Source: Betaproteobacteria bacterium
GTDB lineage: Bacteria > Pseudomonadota > Gammaproteobacteria > Burkholderiales > Casimicrobiaceae
Assembly (NCBI GenBank): GCA_005888865.1
Contig: VBCL01000219.1
Span: 550-7,422 of the forward strand
Reading direction: 5' to 3'
Length of the DNA stretch: 6,873 nucleotides
Each line of letters starts with the position of its first letter. The first letter of the stretch is position 1. Position numbers and translations under genes: made by a program. The notes beneath the pieces were generated by a model. The model searched no databases, was not told the origin of the DNA, and saw only the letters and a list, made by a program, of their open reading frames with translations. Positions 1 through 5,712 of this stretch are shown piece after piece.

Positions 1-512
1 TCATCGTCGGTCTGCTCGTCGCGATTGCAGCGATTCTCGCATTGTTCTTCACCGGGTTGATGCCAGTTGCGTTGCGGCGTTGGAGAGTATTCCAATGGAT
101 CGCCGAGCTCTCCCAGGTCGCGTTTGCCATATTGAGAAACAAGGCTGCCTTGCTCATGCTGGTTGCGCTTTCGGTAGGCATCCATCTGCTCAACGTTCTG
201 GCGATGTACCTGATCGCCCGCGGCCTCGAGATTCAAGTCGGTATTGTGACTGCAGTGGTGCTATTGCCGCCGGTACTCTTGCTGTCGCTACTGCCGATCT
301 CCGTGGCGGGCTGGGGTGTCCGCGAGGGAGCCACGGTCGTTGCATTGAGCCTGGCTGGAGTTCCCTCCTACCAGAGCCTCGCACTCTCGATCTGTTTCGG
401 CTTATGCGCGCTTGCGATCAGCCTTCCGGGGGGCGTGCTTTGGCTCGTGAGCCGGGGCAAGATTCCGACCGATAGCGATGCGGCCCTGGGTCTGCGAACC
501 AGGAAACAATAG
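1..512 (+). CDS. Lysylphosphatidylglycerol synthase TM / UPF0104 family membrane protein, C-terminal part
   Basis: This is a partial gene. The frame is already open at the left edge (first full codon at position 3) and ends at TAG 510-512, giving 169 visible residues; the true start lies outside the window. The visible part is very hydrophobic, with likely membrane segments at about visible residues 1-21, 48-71, 79-97 and 123-149. The stretch LPISVAGWGVREGA (about 97-110) matches the conserved Pro-Ile-Ser-x-x-Gly-x-Gly-x-Arg-Glu-Gly motif of this family, whose members include the flippase part of MprF and many stand-alone proteins beside glycosyltransferase or lipid genes. The role is probably in lipid or polyprenyl-linked glycan handling at the inner membrane; the substrate is unknown. 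Codon use is less GC-biased than in the other genes, with AGA, ATA, CTA and TTA codons. It is convergent with the Bug gene. The family call is fairly firm and the function is not. Confidence 0.82.
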   Translation, partial: IVGLLVAIAAILALFFTGLMPVALRRWRVFQWIAELSQVAFAILRNKAALLMLVALSVGIHLLNVLAMYLIARGLEIQVGIVTAVVLLPPVLLLSLLPISVAGWGVREGATVVALSLAGVPSYQSLALSICFGLCALAISLPGGVLWLVSRGKIPTDSDAALGLRTRKQ

Positions 513-516
513 TCGC

Positions 517-640
517 GATCCACGCGGATCCAATTGCGCTGGTCGCAGCGACCTCCTTGTACGGCCAGGGCATTACGTTTGGTCGCGTGTCGGCCGCTAG
601 CGGCGACTCGTCTCGCGCGATCCCCACGCTGCGCGTGGGG
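517..640. terminator. Cluster of three hairpin-forming repeats between convergent genes (possible bidirectional terminator)
   Basis: The 156-nt gap between the two converging genes (513-668) holds no credible gene. It has three perfect short inverted repeats: GATCC/GGATC with loop ACGC at 517-530, only five bases past the TAG; GGTCGC/GCGACC around one A at 541-553; and CCCCACGC/GCGTGGGG with loop TGC at 622-640. The last, with 8 G+C-rich pairs, is the strongest. None is followed by a T-run on either strand, so this is not a classical intrinsic terminator. A termination or RNA 3'-end-protection role is inferred from the convergent context. Confidence 0.35.
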
Positions 641-668
641 CGACCGGCGACGCTGCGGGCTCGCGCCG

Positions 669-1652
669 CTACTCGAGCTTGCCTACTCGCCGCACGGCCT
701 CGCCGAGCTTCCGGGCATCCGCTTCCCAGAAACGCTGCATCTCGGGCGCGTCGAGATACTGCACCGGCGTCTCGACGGCGGCCAGCGCGGTAACGAATGC
801 CTGATCGCAGGTCACCGCGCGGGCCGCTTCGTGCAACTTCGCAAGCACCGGCGCGGGCGTTCCTGCCGGCGCGAAGAGCGCCGACCATTGAAAAAATACG
901 GCGTCGACGCCGCTTTCGGAGAGCGTCGGCACGTCGGGCATCGAGGCGAGTCGCTTGTCGCCCCACGATGCAAGCACGCGGACTTTCCCCGCCTTGACGT
1001 GCTGAATCACGGTTGACGGACCCGTCGAGATCGCATCGACGTTGCCGCCGAGCAATCCAACGACCGCCGGGCCGCCGCCCGTGTAAGGCACGTGCAGCAG
1101 CTTGATGCCGGCGCGCTCGGCGAACATCTCCATCGGCATGTGCATCGTGCCGTAATTCCCCGATGAGCCGTAGGTGATCGCGCCCGGACGGCGTTTCGCG
1201 TCGGCGAGGAACTCCTGCAGCGTCTTCCATGGGCTGTCGGCGCGCACTGCGAGGACGGTCGGATCGGCAGTGAGCCGGGCGATCGGCACGAACTGGTCCA
1301 GCGCGTAGAGTGGCGCGCGACCGGTGACCTTGTCCGCCTCGGGCAGGATCGAGATCGACGACAGCGCCAGCAACAGCGTATAGCCATCGGGCTTGGCCTT
1401 GGCCACATAGCCCATGCCGATCCCGCCGCCCGCTCCGGGCTTGTTCTCGATCACGACGGGCTGCTTGAGATAGCGGCTCATCGCATCGGCCGCCGGACGC
1501 GCCACGATATCGGCCACGCCGCCCGGCGGAAACGGGACGACCACGGTGATCGCCTTCGAGGGATACGTGTCCTGCCCCCATGCCGGCACGGCAAGCCACG
1601 CAGCGGTCGCCACGATCCCCAGCGATCGGCCCAACGTGAATTCGCAGGTCAT
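669..1652 (-). CDS. Bug/TctC-family tripartite tricarboxylate transporter substrate-binding protein
   Basis: A periplasmic solute-binding protein of 327 residues, the usual Bug length. Residues 1-26 form a Sec-type signal peptide: R9, a hydrophobic core at about 11-23, and predicted cleavage after Ala-Trp-Gly (24-26). There is no lipobox, since C3 precedes the hydrophobic core. The mature protein has Bug hallmarks: VVVPFPPGGVADIVAR (37-52), ENKPGAGGGIG (69-79), YGSSGNYGTMHM (161-172), HVPYTGGGPAV (187-197) and MPDVPT (238-243). Family members bind carboxylates, amino acids or aromatic acids; the ligand here cannot be deduced. The start is supported by AAAGGAG at 1662-1668, nine bases upstream. 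It is the third gene of the operon, 33 nt after the ligase stop. No TctA or TctB gene is present, so it is an orphan receptor within this window, possibly serving a distant permease or signalling. The family assignment is very secure. Confidence 0.95.
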   Translation of the reverse strand: MTCEFTLGRSLGIVATAAWLAVPAWGQDTYPSKAITVVVPFPPGGVADIVARPAADAMSRYLKQPVVIENKPGAGGGIGMGYVAKAKPDGYTLLLALSSISILPEADKVTGRAPLYALDQFVPIARLTADPTVLAVRADSPWKTLQEFLADAKRRPGAITYGSSGNYGTMHMPMEMFAERAGIKLLHVPYTGGGPAVVGLLGGNVDAISTGPSTVIQHVKAGKVRVLASWGDKRLASMPDVPTLSESGVDAVFFQWSALFAPAGTPAPVLAKLHEAARAVTCDQAFVTALAAVETPVQYLDAPEMQRFWEADARKLGEAVRRVGKLE

Positions 1653-1661
1653 CCCTTCCCT

Positions 1662-1668
1662 CTCCTTT
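1662..1668 (-). promoter_or_regulatory. Shine-Dalgarno site of the Bug-protein gene
   Basis: On the minus strand these bases read AAAGGAG, nine bases before the ATG at 1652-1650. This is the clearest ribosome binding site in the window. It lies in the 33-nt gap after the ligase stop, so the binding protein probably has its own strong translation start within the shared message. Confidence 0.7.
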
Positions 1669-1685
1669 CGACTGCACGTCGCGTC

Positions 1686-3335
1686 CTACGCGACATGGTG
1701 GTATTCCTGATCCGGCACACCGCTTGACCGGGTGGCCATTGCGCGCAGCCGGTGCTTCAGGATCTTGCCGGTCGCTGCGGTCGGAAGCGCCGGCAGGATC
1801 ACGACCTCCGCGGGACGCTTGTAGGGCGCGAGTCGTTCCGCGGCGAAGCGCGCGACCTCTTCCGGCGTGGCCGTCCCTCCTGGCGAGAGCTCGACAAAGG
1901 CCACGACCTCCTCGTTGCCGTCGACCGGGCGGCCGATGACGGCCGACTGCGAAACCGCCGGATGCGCGTTCAGCACCGATTCGACTTCGATCGGGTAGAC
2001 ATTGAATCCGGAACGGATGATGAGCTCCTTGGTGCGGCCGACGATGAACAGCGCGCCGTCGGGATCGCGGCGCGCGATGTCGCCGGTGTTGAGCCAGCCA
2101 TCGTGATCGATGGTCCGTGCCGTCAACGCCGGATCGCGATAGTAGCCCCGCATGACGTTGGGCCCGCGCACCCAAAGCTCTCCGGGCTCGCCCTCGAGCG
2201 CGTTGCCATGGCGCGGGTCGACGAGATCGGCGATGCGCATGTCGAGCCCCGGCAGGAGCATTCCCACCGAGCAGTCGTCGCGCGGCGCATCGAGGCGTGT
2301 GTGCGCGATTGTCGGCGACGCTTCCGTCAAGCCGTAACCGTTATGCAGCGGCGCGCCGAAGGCGCGCTCCGCGTCGGCCTTGAGCGCCGGGGTAAGCGGC
2401 GAGCCGCCGGCATAGCAAAGACGCAGCGCCGGCGCGTCCAGCAGCGCCCCGCTCGATCGCATGAAGTCGAGAAGCCTTGCGTACATCGACGGCACGCCCT
2501 GCAGTACTGTAATGCCCTCCTGCGCAAGCGCGCGCAGCATCGCCTGCGGCGAGTAGCGCGGCTCGAGGTGAACGCACGCGCCCGCGAAGAGCGTGCCGAG
2601 GCACACCGACGCCAGGCCATAAACATGGGAGATCGGCAGCACGCCGTAGACGAGATCGGATTCGACCAGCATGCGCAGTGCGCTCGACAGCCGGGCGATG
2701 TAGAGCAGATTCCGATGCGTCAACATGACGCCCTTGGGGTCGCCCGTCGTGCCCGAGGTATAGAGGAGTGCCGCCACCTGCATTGCCGGGTCTTCGCTGA
2801 CGGGTTCGGGCCGACACTCATCGTCGCTGCAGCCAAGCATCAGATCGCCTATTGCCGCGGGATTCCACGGCTCGCTGGCACCGTGCCGCGCCGCATGCGC
2901 CGCGGCATCCGGCGAGACGTGGGTAAGATAGACGACGCGACGCGGCGCGCAGTGCGCGCGAATCGCGTCGATCTCGCGTGCGGAGAGGCGCGCGTTGACC
3001 GGGACCGCCCAGGCGTCGAGCCGGGCCGTCGCGAGCAGCACGGCGACGAACGCCGCGCAGTTCTCGCCGACGATGAGCACACGGTCCCCGCCGCGTATGC
3101 CGAGAGCGGCGAGATCGGTCGCGCAACGCTCGATCGCCACCGTCAATTCGCTATAGGTCCAGACGCGCTGCCCTTCGCGCAGTGCGGAAGCCCCGGGAGC
3201 GCGCGTGGCCTGCAGCGCCGGGATGTCGCTGATCCGCCGCGGAAGCGCTGCAAGCACCCGCGCCATGTCCGCGAGCTCGCGCTCGACGGCAGCGAAGCGC
3301 GCGGTCTCGGGCGCCACACCCGTCCCGGCGCTCAT
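1686..3335 (-). CDS. Class I adenylate-forming acyl-CoA synthetase (AMP-dependent CoA ligase)
   Basis: This 549-residue enzyme activates a carboxylic acid with ATP to an acyl-AMP and then transfers it to CoA in the cytoplasm. All core motifs of the ANL superfamily are present: the P-loop YTSGTTGDPKGV (192-203), YGLTEASP (334-341), WLNTGD (414-419, with the ribose-contacting Asp419), the hinge GRTKELIIRSGFNVYPIEVE (433-452), and the C-terminal catalytic Lys524 in PTAATGKILK. Full length and intact motifs argue for an active enzyme. The pattern fits the fatty-acyl / aryl-CoA ligase branch, but chain length and substrate cannot be assigned. Its ATG overlaps the acyl-CoA dehydrogenase stop (ATGA, 3335-3332), indicating translational coupling, and GAGG at 3343-3346 is a plausible ribosome site inside the upstream gene. 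Between the dehydrogenase and binding-protein genes it probably supplies the CoA ester that the dehydrogenase oxidises. Confidence 0.95.
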   Translation of the reverse strand: MSAGTGVAPETARFAAVERELADMARVLAALPRRISDIPALQATRAPGASALREGQRVWTYSELTVAIERCATDLAALGIRGGDRVLIVGENCAAFVAVLLATARLDAWAVPVNARLSAREIDAIRAHCAPRRVVYLTHVSPDAAAHAARHGASEPWNPAAIGDLMLGCSDDECRPEPVSEDPAMQVAALLYTSGTTGDPKGVMLTHRNLLYIARLSSALRMLVESDLVYGVLPISHVYGLASVCLGTLFAGACVHLEPRYSPQAMLRALAQEGITVLQGVPSMYARLLDFMRSSGALLDAPALRLCYAGGSPLTPALKADAERAFGAPLHNGYGLTEASPTIAHTRLDAPRDDCSVGMLLPGLDMRIADLVDPRHGNALEGEPGELWVRGPNVMRGYYRDPALTARTIDHDGWLNTGDIARRDPDGALFIVGRTKELIIRSGFNVYPIEVESVLNAHPAVSQSAVIGRPVDGNEEVVAFVELSPGGTATPEEVARFAAERLAPYKRPAEVVILPALPTAATGKILKHRLRAMATRSSGVPDQEYHHVA

Positions 3336-4492
3336 CGCCGTGCCTCGCGGATCATGTTGCGCGCGATCACGAGCTGCTGGATCTGGCTTGTCCCTTCATA
3401 CAGGCGGAACAGCCGCACGTCGCGGTAGAAGCGCTCGATCGCGTAATCGGCGATGTAGCCGGCGCCTCCATGGATCTGCACCGCGCGATCGGCCACCCGC
3501 CCGCACATCTCGGAGGCGAAGAGCTTCGCGCACGCCGCCTCGGTGCCCACATCGTGGCCATCGTCGCGAAGGCGCGCGGCGTCGAGCACCATGGAGCGCG
3601 CGGCATAGATCTCGGTCTTGCTGTCGGCGAGCATCGCCTGCACGAGCTGAAACTCCGCGATCGGCTGCCCGAACTGCTTGCGCTCGATCGCGTAAGCCAG
3701 CGCATCGGCGAGCATGCGCTCGGCGGCGCCGACGCAGACCGCCGCGATGTGCAGCCGGCCCTTGTCGAGCACCTTCATCGCCGTCTTGAAGCCCACGCCC
3801 TCGCGGCCCCCGATGAGCTGGCTCGCCGGCACGCGGCAATTCTCGAAGATGACGTCGCAGGTGTGCGCGCCACGCTGACCCATCTTGCGATCGGCCTTGC
3901 CGAGCGAGAGGCCGGACGTCTCACGCTCCACGATAAACGCCGAGATGCCACGTGCGCCGCGGTCGCCCGGGTCGGTGCGCGCCATGACGGTGATGATGCC
4001 GGCCTCGGGCGCGTTGGTGATGTAACGCTTGGTGCCATTGAGCACGTAATGCGCGCCGTCGGCAGCGCGGACCGCACTGGTCGTGAGTGATGCCGCGTCG
4101 GAGCCCGAGCCGGGCTCGGTCAGGGCGAACGAGCCGATCAGCTCGCCGGACGCGAGCCGCGGCAGGTAGCGCGCCTTCTGCTCGGGCGTGCCGTCGAGAA
4201 CGATGCCTTGCGAGCCGATGCCGTTGTTGGTGCCGATGAGCGAGCGAAACGCGGGCGAGGTGCGGCCCAGCTCGAACGCGACGCGGACCTCCTCTTCCAT
4301 TGTCAGGCCGATGCCGCCGTATTCGACCGGGATCGACAGCCCGAAAAGCCCCAGTGTCTTCATCTCGCCGACGATCGCCGAAGGAATCGCGTCGTCGTCG
4401 GCAACCTGCGCTTCGTTCGGAATCAGACGCTCGCGCACGAAACGTGCGACGGACTCCAGGAGCGCAGCGAGCGTGTCGGGATCGCGGATCAT
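3332..4492 (-). CDS. Acyl-CoA dehydrogenase family flavoprotein
   Basis: An FAD-dependent alpha,beta-dehydrogenase of acyl-CoA thioesters. Numbered from the ATG at 4492 it has 386 residues, the usual family size. Visible motifs are FALTEPGSGSDAAS (122-135), the FAD-contacting YITN (157-160), the RKQFG segment (271-275), QIHGGAGY (339-346), and LYEGTSQIQ (364-372). Glu366 in the last sits where the catalytic base of medium- and short-chain enzymes lies, so the isovaleryl/long-chain placement of the base is unlikely. The frame stays open to an upstream ATG at 4567 (411 residues). I prefer 4492 because the protein then starts MIRDPDTLAALLESV, as I recall for many relatives, and because a -10-like TATGAT at 4570-4575 would put the transcript start at or after the 4567 ATG. 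Neither start has a strong ribosome site. It is the first gene of the operon. The substrate is unknown. Confidence 0.94.
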   Translation of the reverse strand: MIRDPDTLAALLESVARFVRERLIPNEAQVADDDAIPSAIVGEMKTLGLFGLSIPVEYGGIGLTMEEEVRVAFELGRTSPAFRSLIGTNNGIGSQGIVLDGTPEQKARYLPRLASGELIGSFALTEPGSGSDAASLTTSAVRAADGAHYVLNGTKRYITNAPEAGIITVMARTDPGDRGARGISAFIVERETSGLSLGKADRKMGQRGAHTCDVIFENCRVPASQLIGGREGVGFKTAMKVLDKGRLHIAAVCVGAAERMLADALAYAIERKQFGQPIAEFQLVQAMLADSKTEIYAARSMVLDAARLRDDGHDVGTEAACAKLFASEMCGRVADRAVQIHGGAGYIADYAIERFYRDVRLFRLYEGTSQIQQLVIARNMIREARR

Positions 4493-4569
4493 CGTGGAAA
4501 CGTGGGCGGTCTTAAGTCGGATGGGCGCTGCCTGATCAGCGGACCCGAATAGCGCATCGATTGGCATGG

Positions 4570-4575
4570 ATCATA
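4570..4575 (-). promoter_or_regulatory. -10-like element for the acyl-CoA dehydrogenase operon
   Basis: The minus strand reads TATGAT here, one mismatch from the sigma-70 -10 consensus and unusually A+T-rich for this DNA. I see no good -35 hexamer 16-18 bases upstream, so it would be weak or activator-dependent. A transcript starting about seven bases downstream (near 4563) would leave a leader of about 70 nt before the ATG at 4492 and would exclude the upstream ATG at 4567. Assignment is by eye only. Confidence 0.35.
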
Positions 4576-4596
4576 GCGCCACTCGACGCCGCGCAC

Positions 4597-4624
4597 TTGC
4601 GCACTGCCGCAATTTCGGTACGAT
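4597..4624 (+). promoter_or_regulatory. Sigma-70-like promoter for the small basic ORF
   Basis: TTGCGC at 4597-4602 and TACGAT at 4619-4624 are separated by 16 bases, a fair match to -35 and -10 hexamers. The expected start of transcription is near 4631, giving a leader of about 30 nt before the ATG at 4662. It lies back-to-back with the minus-strand -10-like box at 4570-4575, so this segment is a compact divergent promoter region. Predicted by eye. Confidence 0.4.
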
Positions 4625-4661
4625 GGCTTCATCGTCCACCAACCCACCGAGGCTTGCGAAC

Positions 4662-4811
4662 ATGTCCAAAGGCAAAAAAGGCAGCACCTTCCGCGGCGGC
4701 GCTGCGAAACCGGCGCCCGCCAACCCATTGCCGCAAACCGCCCGCCGCCCGACGATGCCGTCGGTACCGCGGGTCGCGCAGCGCACGCGCGCCAGTCCAA
4801 AAGGGCGTTGA
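4662..4811 (+). CDS. Hypothetical small basic, proline-rich protein (49 residues)
   Basis: I do not recognise this protein. The 49 residues begin MSKGKKGSTFRGG and end RTRASPKGR. It has five Lys, seven Arg and eight Pro with no Asp or Glu, so it is strongly cationic and probably disordered, as expected of a nucleic-acid- or ribosome-associated small protein. It has no signal peptide or membrane segment. The start at 4662 is chosen because GAGG at 4649-4652 lies nine bases upstream and a promoter-like pair ends at 4624. In-frame ATGs at 4566 and 4623 would extend it to 81 or 62 residues but fall before or on that promoter. It runs divergently from the acyl-CoA dehydrogenase operon and ends 20 nt before the convergent SRAP stop. 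It may be a chance frame in GC-rich DNA; the ribosome site and promoter favour a real gene. Confidence 0.5.
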   Translation: MSKGKKGSTFRGGAAKPAPANPLPQTARRPTMPSVPRVAQRTRASPKGR

Positions 4812-4815
4812 ACTC

Positions 4816-4841
4816 GGCGCTGCCGCGCCGGTTAACGCGGC
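4816..4841. terminator. Hairpin-forming repeats at a convergent gene junction
   Basis: Two mutually exclusive perfect stems lie in and beside the 20-nt gap between the small ORF and the SRAP gene. GGCGC/GCGCC with loop TGCC spans 4816-4829, and GCCGCG/CGCGGC with an 8-nt loop containing the SRAP TAA spans 4822-4841. Neither is followed by a T-tract, so an intrinsic-terminator role is only suggested by position. Confidence 0.25.
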
Positions 4842-5548
4842 GCAATTCCAGGAAGCTCGCCTAGCTCGGCGGGCTCAGCGCGCTCGATCAAGTCCGAGCC
4901 TTCGTTATTGGCCGAGTTGACTCGCCGGCTCACCGCGTAGCCCTGCATCCGCTCCGGAGGAAACGGTCGCAGCAACGCCGAGACCGCCGCGGCATCCTGC
5001 TCCTTGACGTCGAGCCAGCGTGCGAGATCGGCACGGTCGACGATCGCCGGCATACGATCGTGCAGCTTCTCGATCAGCGGGTTGGATGGCGTGGTCAGGA
5101 TCGTGAACGATTCGATCGGAGCCGCGTCGCCGTGCCGCCAGCGATCCCACAATCCGGCGAGAAGCATCGGCGCCTCTTCGGCCAGACGGAAGTAGTACGG
5201 CAGCCTGCCGTGCGGCGTTTTCTGCCACTCGTAGAAACCGTCGACGGGGACGACGCAGCGGCGGGTCGCGATCAGCTTCCGGAACATCGCCCTGGTAGTC
5301 ACCGATTCGTACCGGGCGTTGATCGGCTTGACTGCTTTTTTCGGGTCCTCGGCGAACCACGGCACCAATCCCCAGGAGAGCGGCGTGAGCTCGCGACCGC
5401 CGTCGCGCGTCGCCCGCGCCACCCACGCCTGCGTCTGCGGCGCGACGTTATAACGCTGCGCCGGCTCGTCGGACGCAGCGCGCAGCATCGCGTCGACGTA
5501 ACCAGCGTAGCGATAAGGCAAGGTGTGCTGATCGAAGCGGCCACACAT
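4832..5548 (-). CDS. SOS response-associated peptidase (SRAP) family protein, YedK/HMCES-type abasic-site sensor
   Basis: This 238-residue protein is a complete SRAP domain of normal bacterial length. Family members (E. coli YedK, human HMCES) form a thiazolidine DNA-protein crosslink through Cys2 with abasic sites in single-stranded DNA, shielding them from cleavage. The key residues are present: Cys2 directly after the initiator Met (MCGRF), Asn34 in RYNVAPQ, Asn77 and Arg79 in INARYES, Glu107 in PVDGFYEW, and His163 in LHDRMPAI. The C-terminal VNSANNEGSDLIE block (210-222) is also typical. The need for Cys at position 2 fixes the start at 5548. It converges on the small basic ORF and lies downstream of the lysine-dehydrogenase-like gene, separated by 164 nt with its own -10-like box. 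I see no CTGT-N8-ACAG LexA-type site upstream, so SOS control is not supported here despite the family name. Confidence 0.95.
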   Translation of the reverse strand: MCGRFDQHTLPYRYAGYVDAMLRAASDEPAQRYNVAPQTQAWVARATRDGGRELTPLSWGLVPWFAEDPKKAVKPINARYESVTTRAMFRKLIATRRCVVPVDGFYEWQKTPHGRLPYYFRLAEEAPMLLAGLWDRWRHGDAAPIESFTILTTPSNPLIEKLHDRMPAIVDRADLARWLDVKEQDAAAVSALLRPFPPERMQGYAVSRRVNSANNEGSDLIERAEPAELGELPGIAPR

Positions 5549-5566
5549 GGAACGACTCTAACCCGT

Positions 5567-5572
5567 AGTATA
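5567..5572 (-). promoter_or_regulatory. -10 element for the SRAP gene
   Basis: The minus strand reads TATACT, one mismatch from the -10 consensus. It is 18 bases upstream of the SRAP ATG, so the leader would be only about 10-12 nt. The hexamer 17 bases further upstream is TTACGA (5590-5595), a poor -35. The ribosome site is also weak, so expression may be low or use a near-leaderless message. Confidence 0.4.
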
Positions 5573-5658
5573 GTGGCGCCCTGCTGGATTCGTAATCACT
5601 CGGTCGGTGGCATGCGCCTGGTCGGAGCTACGATCGTCCGCGACGCCGCGGACATCAT

Positions 5659-5699
5659 CGAAGGCTCAGGACAGGCTTCGACCGGCTCAGAGCGAACGG
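5659..5699. repeat. REP-like dispersed intergenic element
   Basis: The segment 5676-5699 reads CTTCGACCGGCTC followed by AGAGCGAACGG. It closely resembles the small palindromic element of the form CTTCGACaGGCTCAGnnCGAACGG that is scattered between genes in many GC-rich proteobacteria. TTCG (5677-5680) and CGAA (5693-5696) can pair across the element. A second, imperfect unit lies beside it: CGAAG (5659-5663) and CTTCG (5676-5680) pair across 12 bases, and GGCTCAG occurs twice, at 5663-5669 and 5684-5690, 21 bases apart. It sits just downstream of the stop of the lysine-dehydrogenase-like gene (5715-5713), a usual location for such elements, where they may affect RNA 3' ends. Identification rests on recalled similarity. 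Confidence 0.6.
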
Positions 5700-5712
5700 C
5701 TATCCCGGATTC

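Noticed and set aside
593..604. A 12-base palindrome GCCGCTAGCGGC in the convergent gap
   Set aside because: It is short with a minimal loop and lies beside a better hairpin at 622-640. Not counted separately.
418..2175. A 585-codon open frame on the minus strand running across the Bug gene and into the ligase gene
   Set aside because: It is out of frame with two clearly recognisable proteins and its translation is Arg/Ala/Gly-rich low-information sequence. Such long shadow frames are expected in DNA with strong G/C third positions.
1752..3428. A 558-codon open frame on the plus strand, antisense to the ligase
   Set aside because: The translation has no recognisable motif and is Arg/Ala/His-rich, as expected for the antisense shadow of a GC-rich gene. 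The minus-strand ligase carries all its family motifs.
5581..5612. A tRNA-Thr(CGT)-like anticodon loop (TTCGTAA) followed by a GGTCGG run
   Set aside because: The flanking anticodon stem pairs at only two or three positions, and no acceptor stem, D arm or T arm can be drawn. It also overlaps the probable SRAP promoter. Most likely chance, at best a decayed remnant.
5549..5712. Possible LexA/SOS box upstream of the SRAP gene
   Set aside because: No CTGT-N8-ACAG or similar spaced palindrome is visible. The family name reflects gene-neighbourhood associations, not proof of SOS control here.
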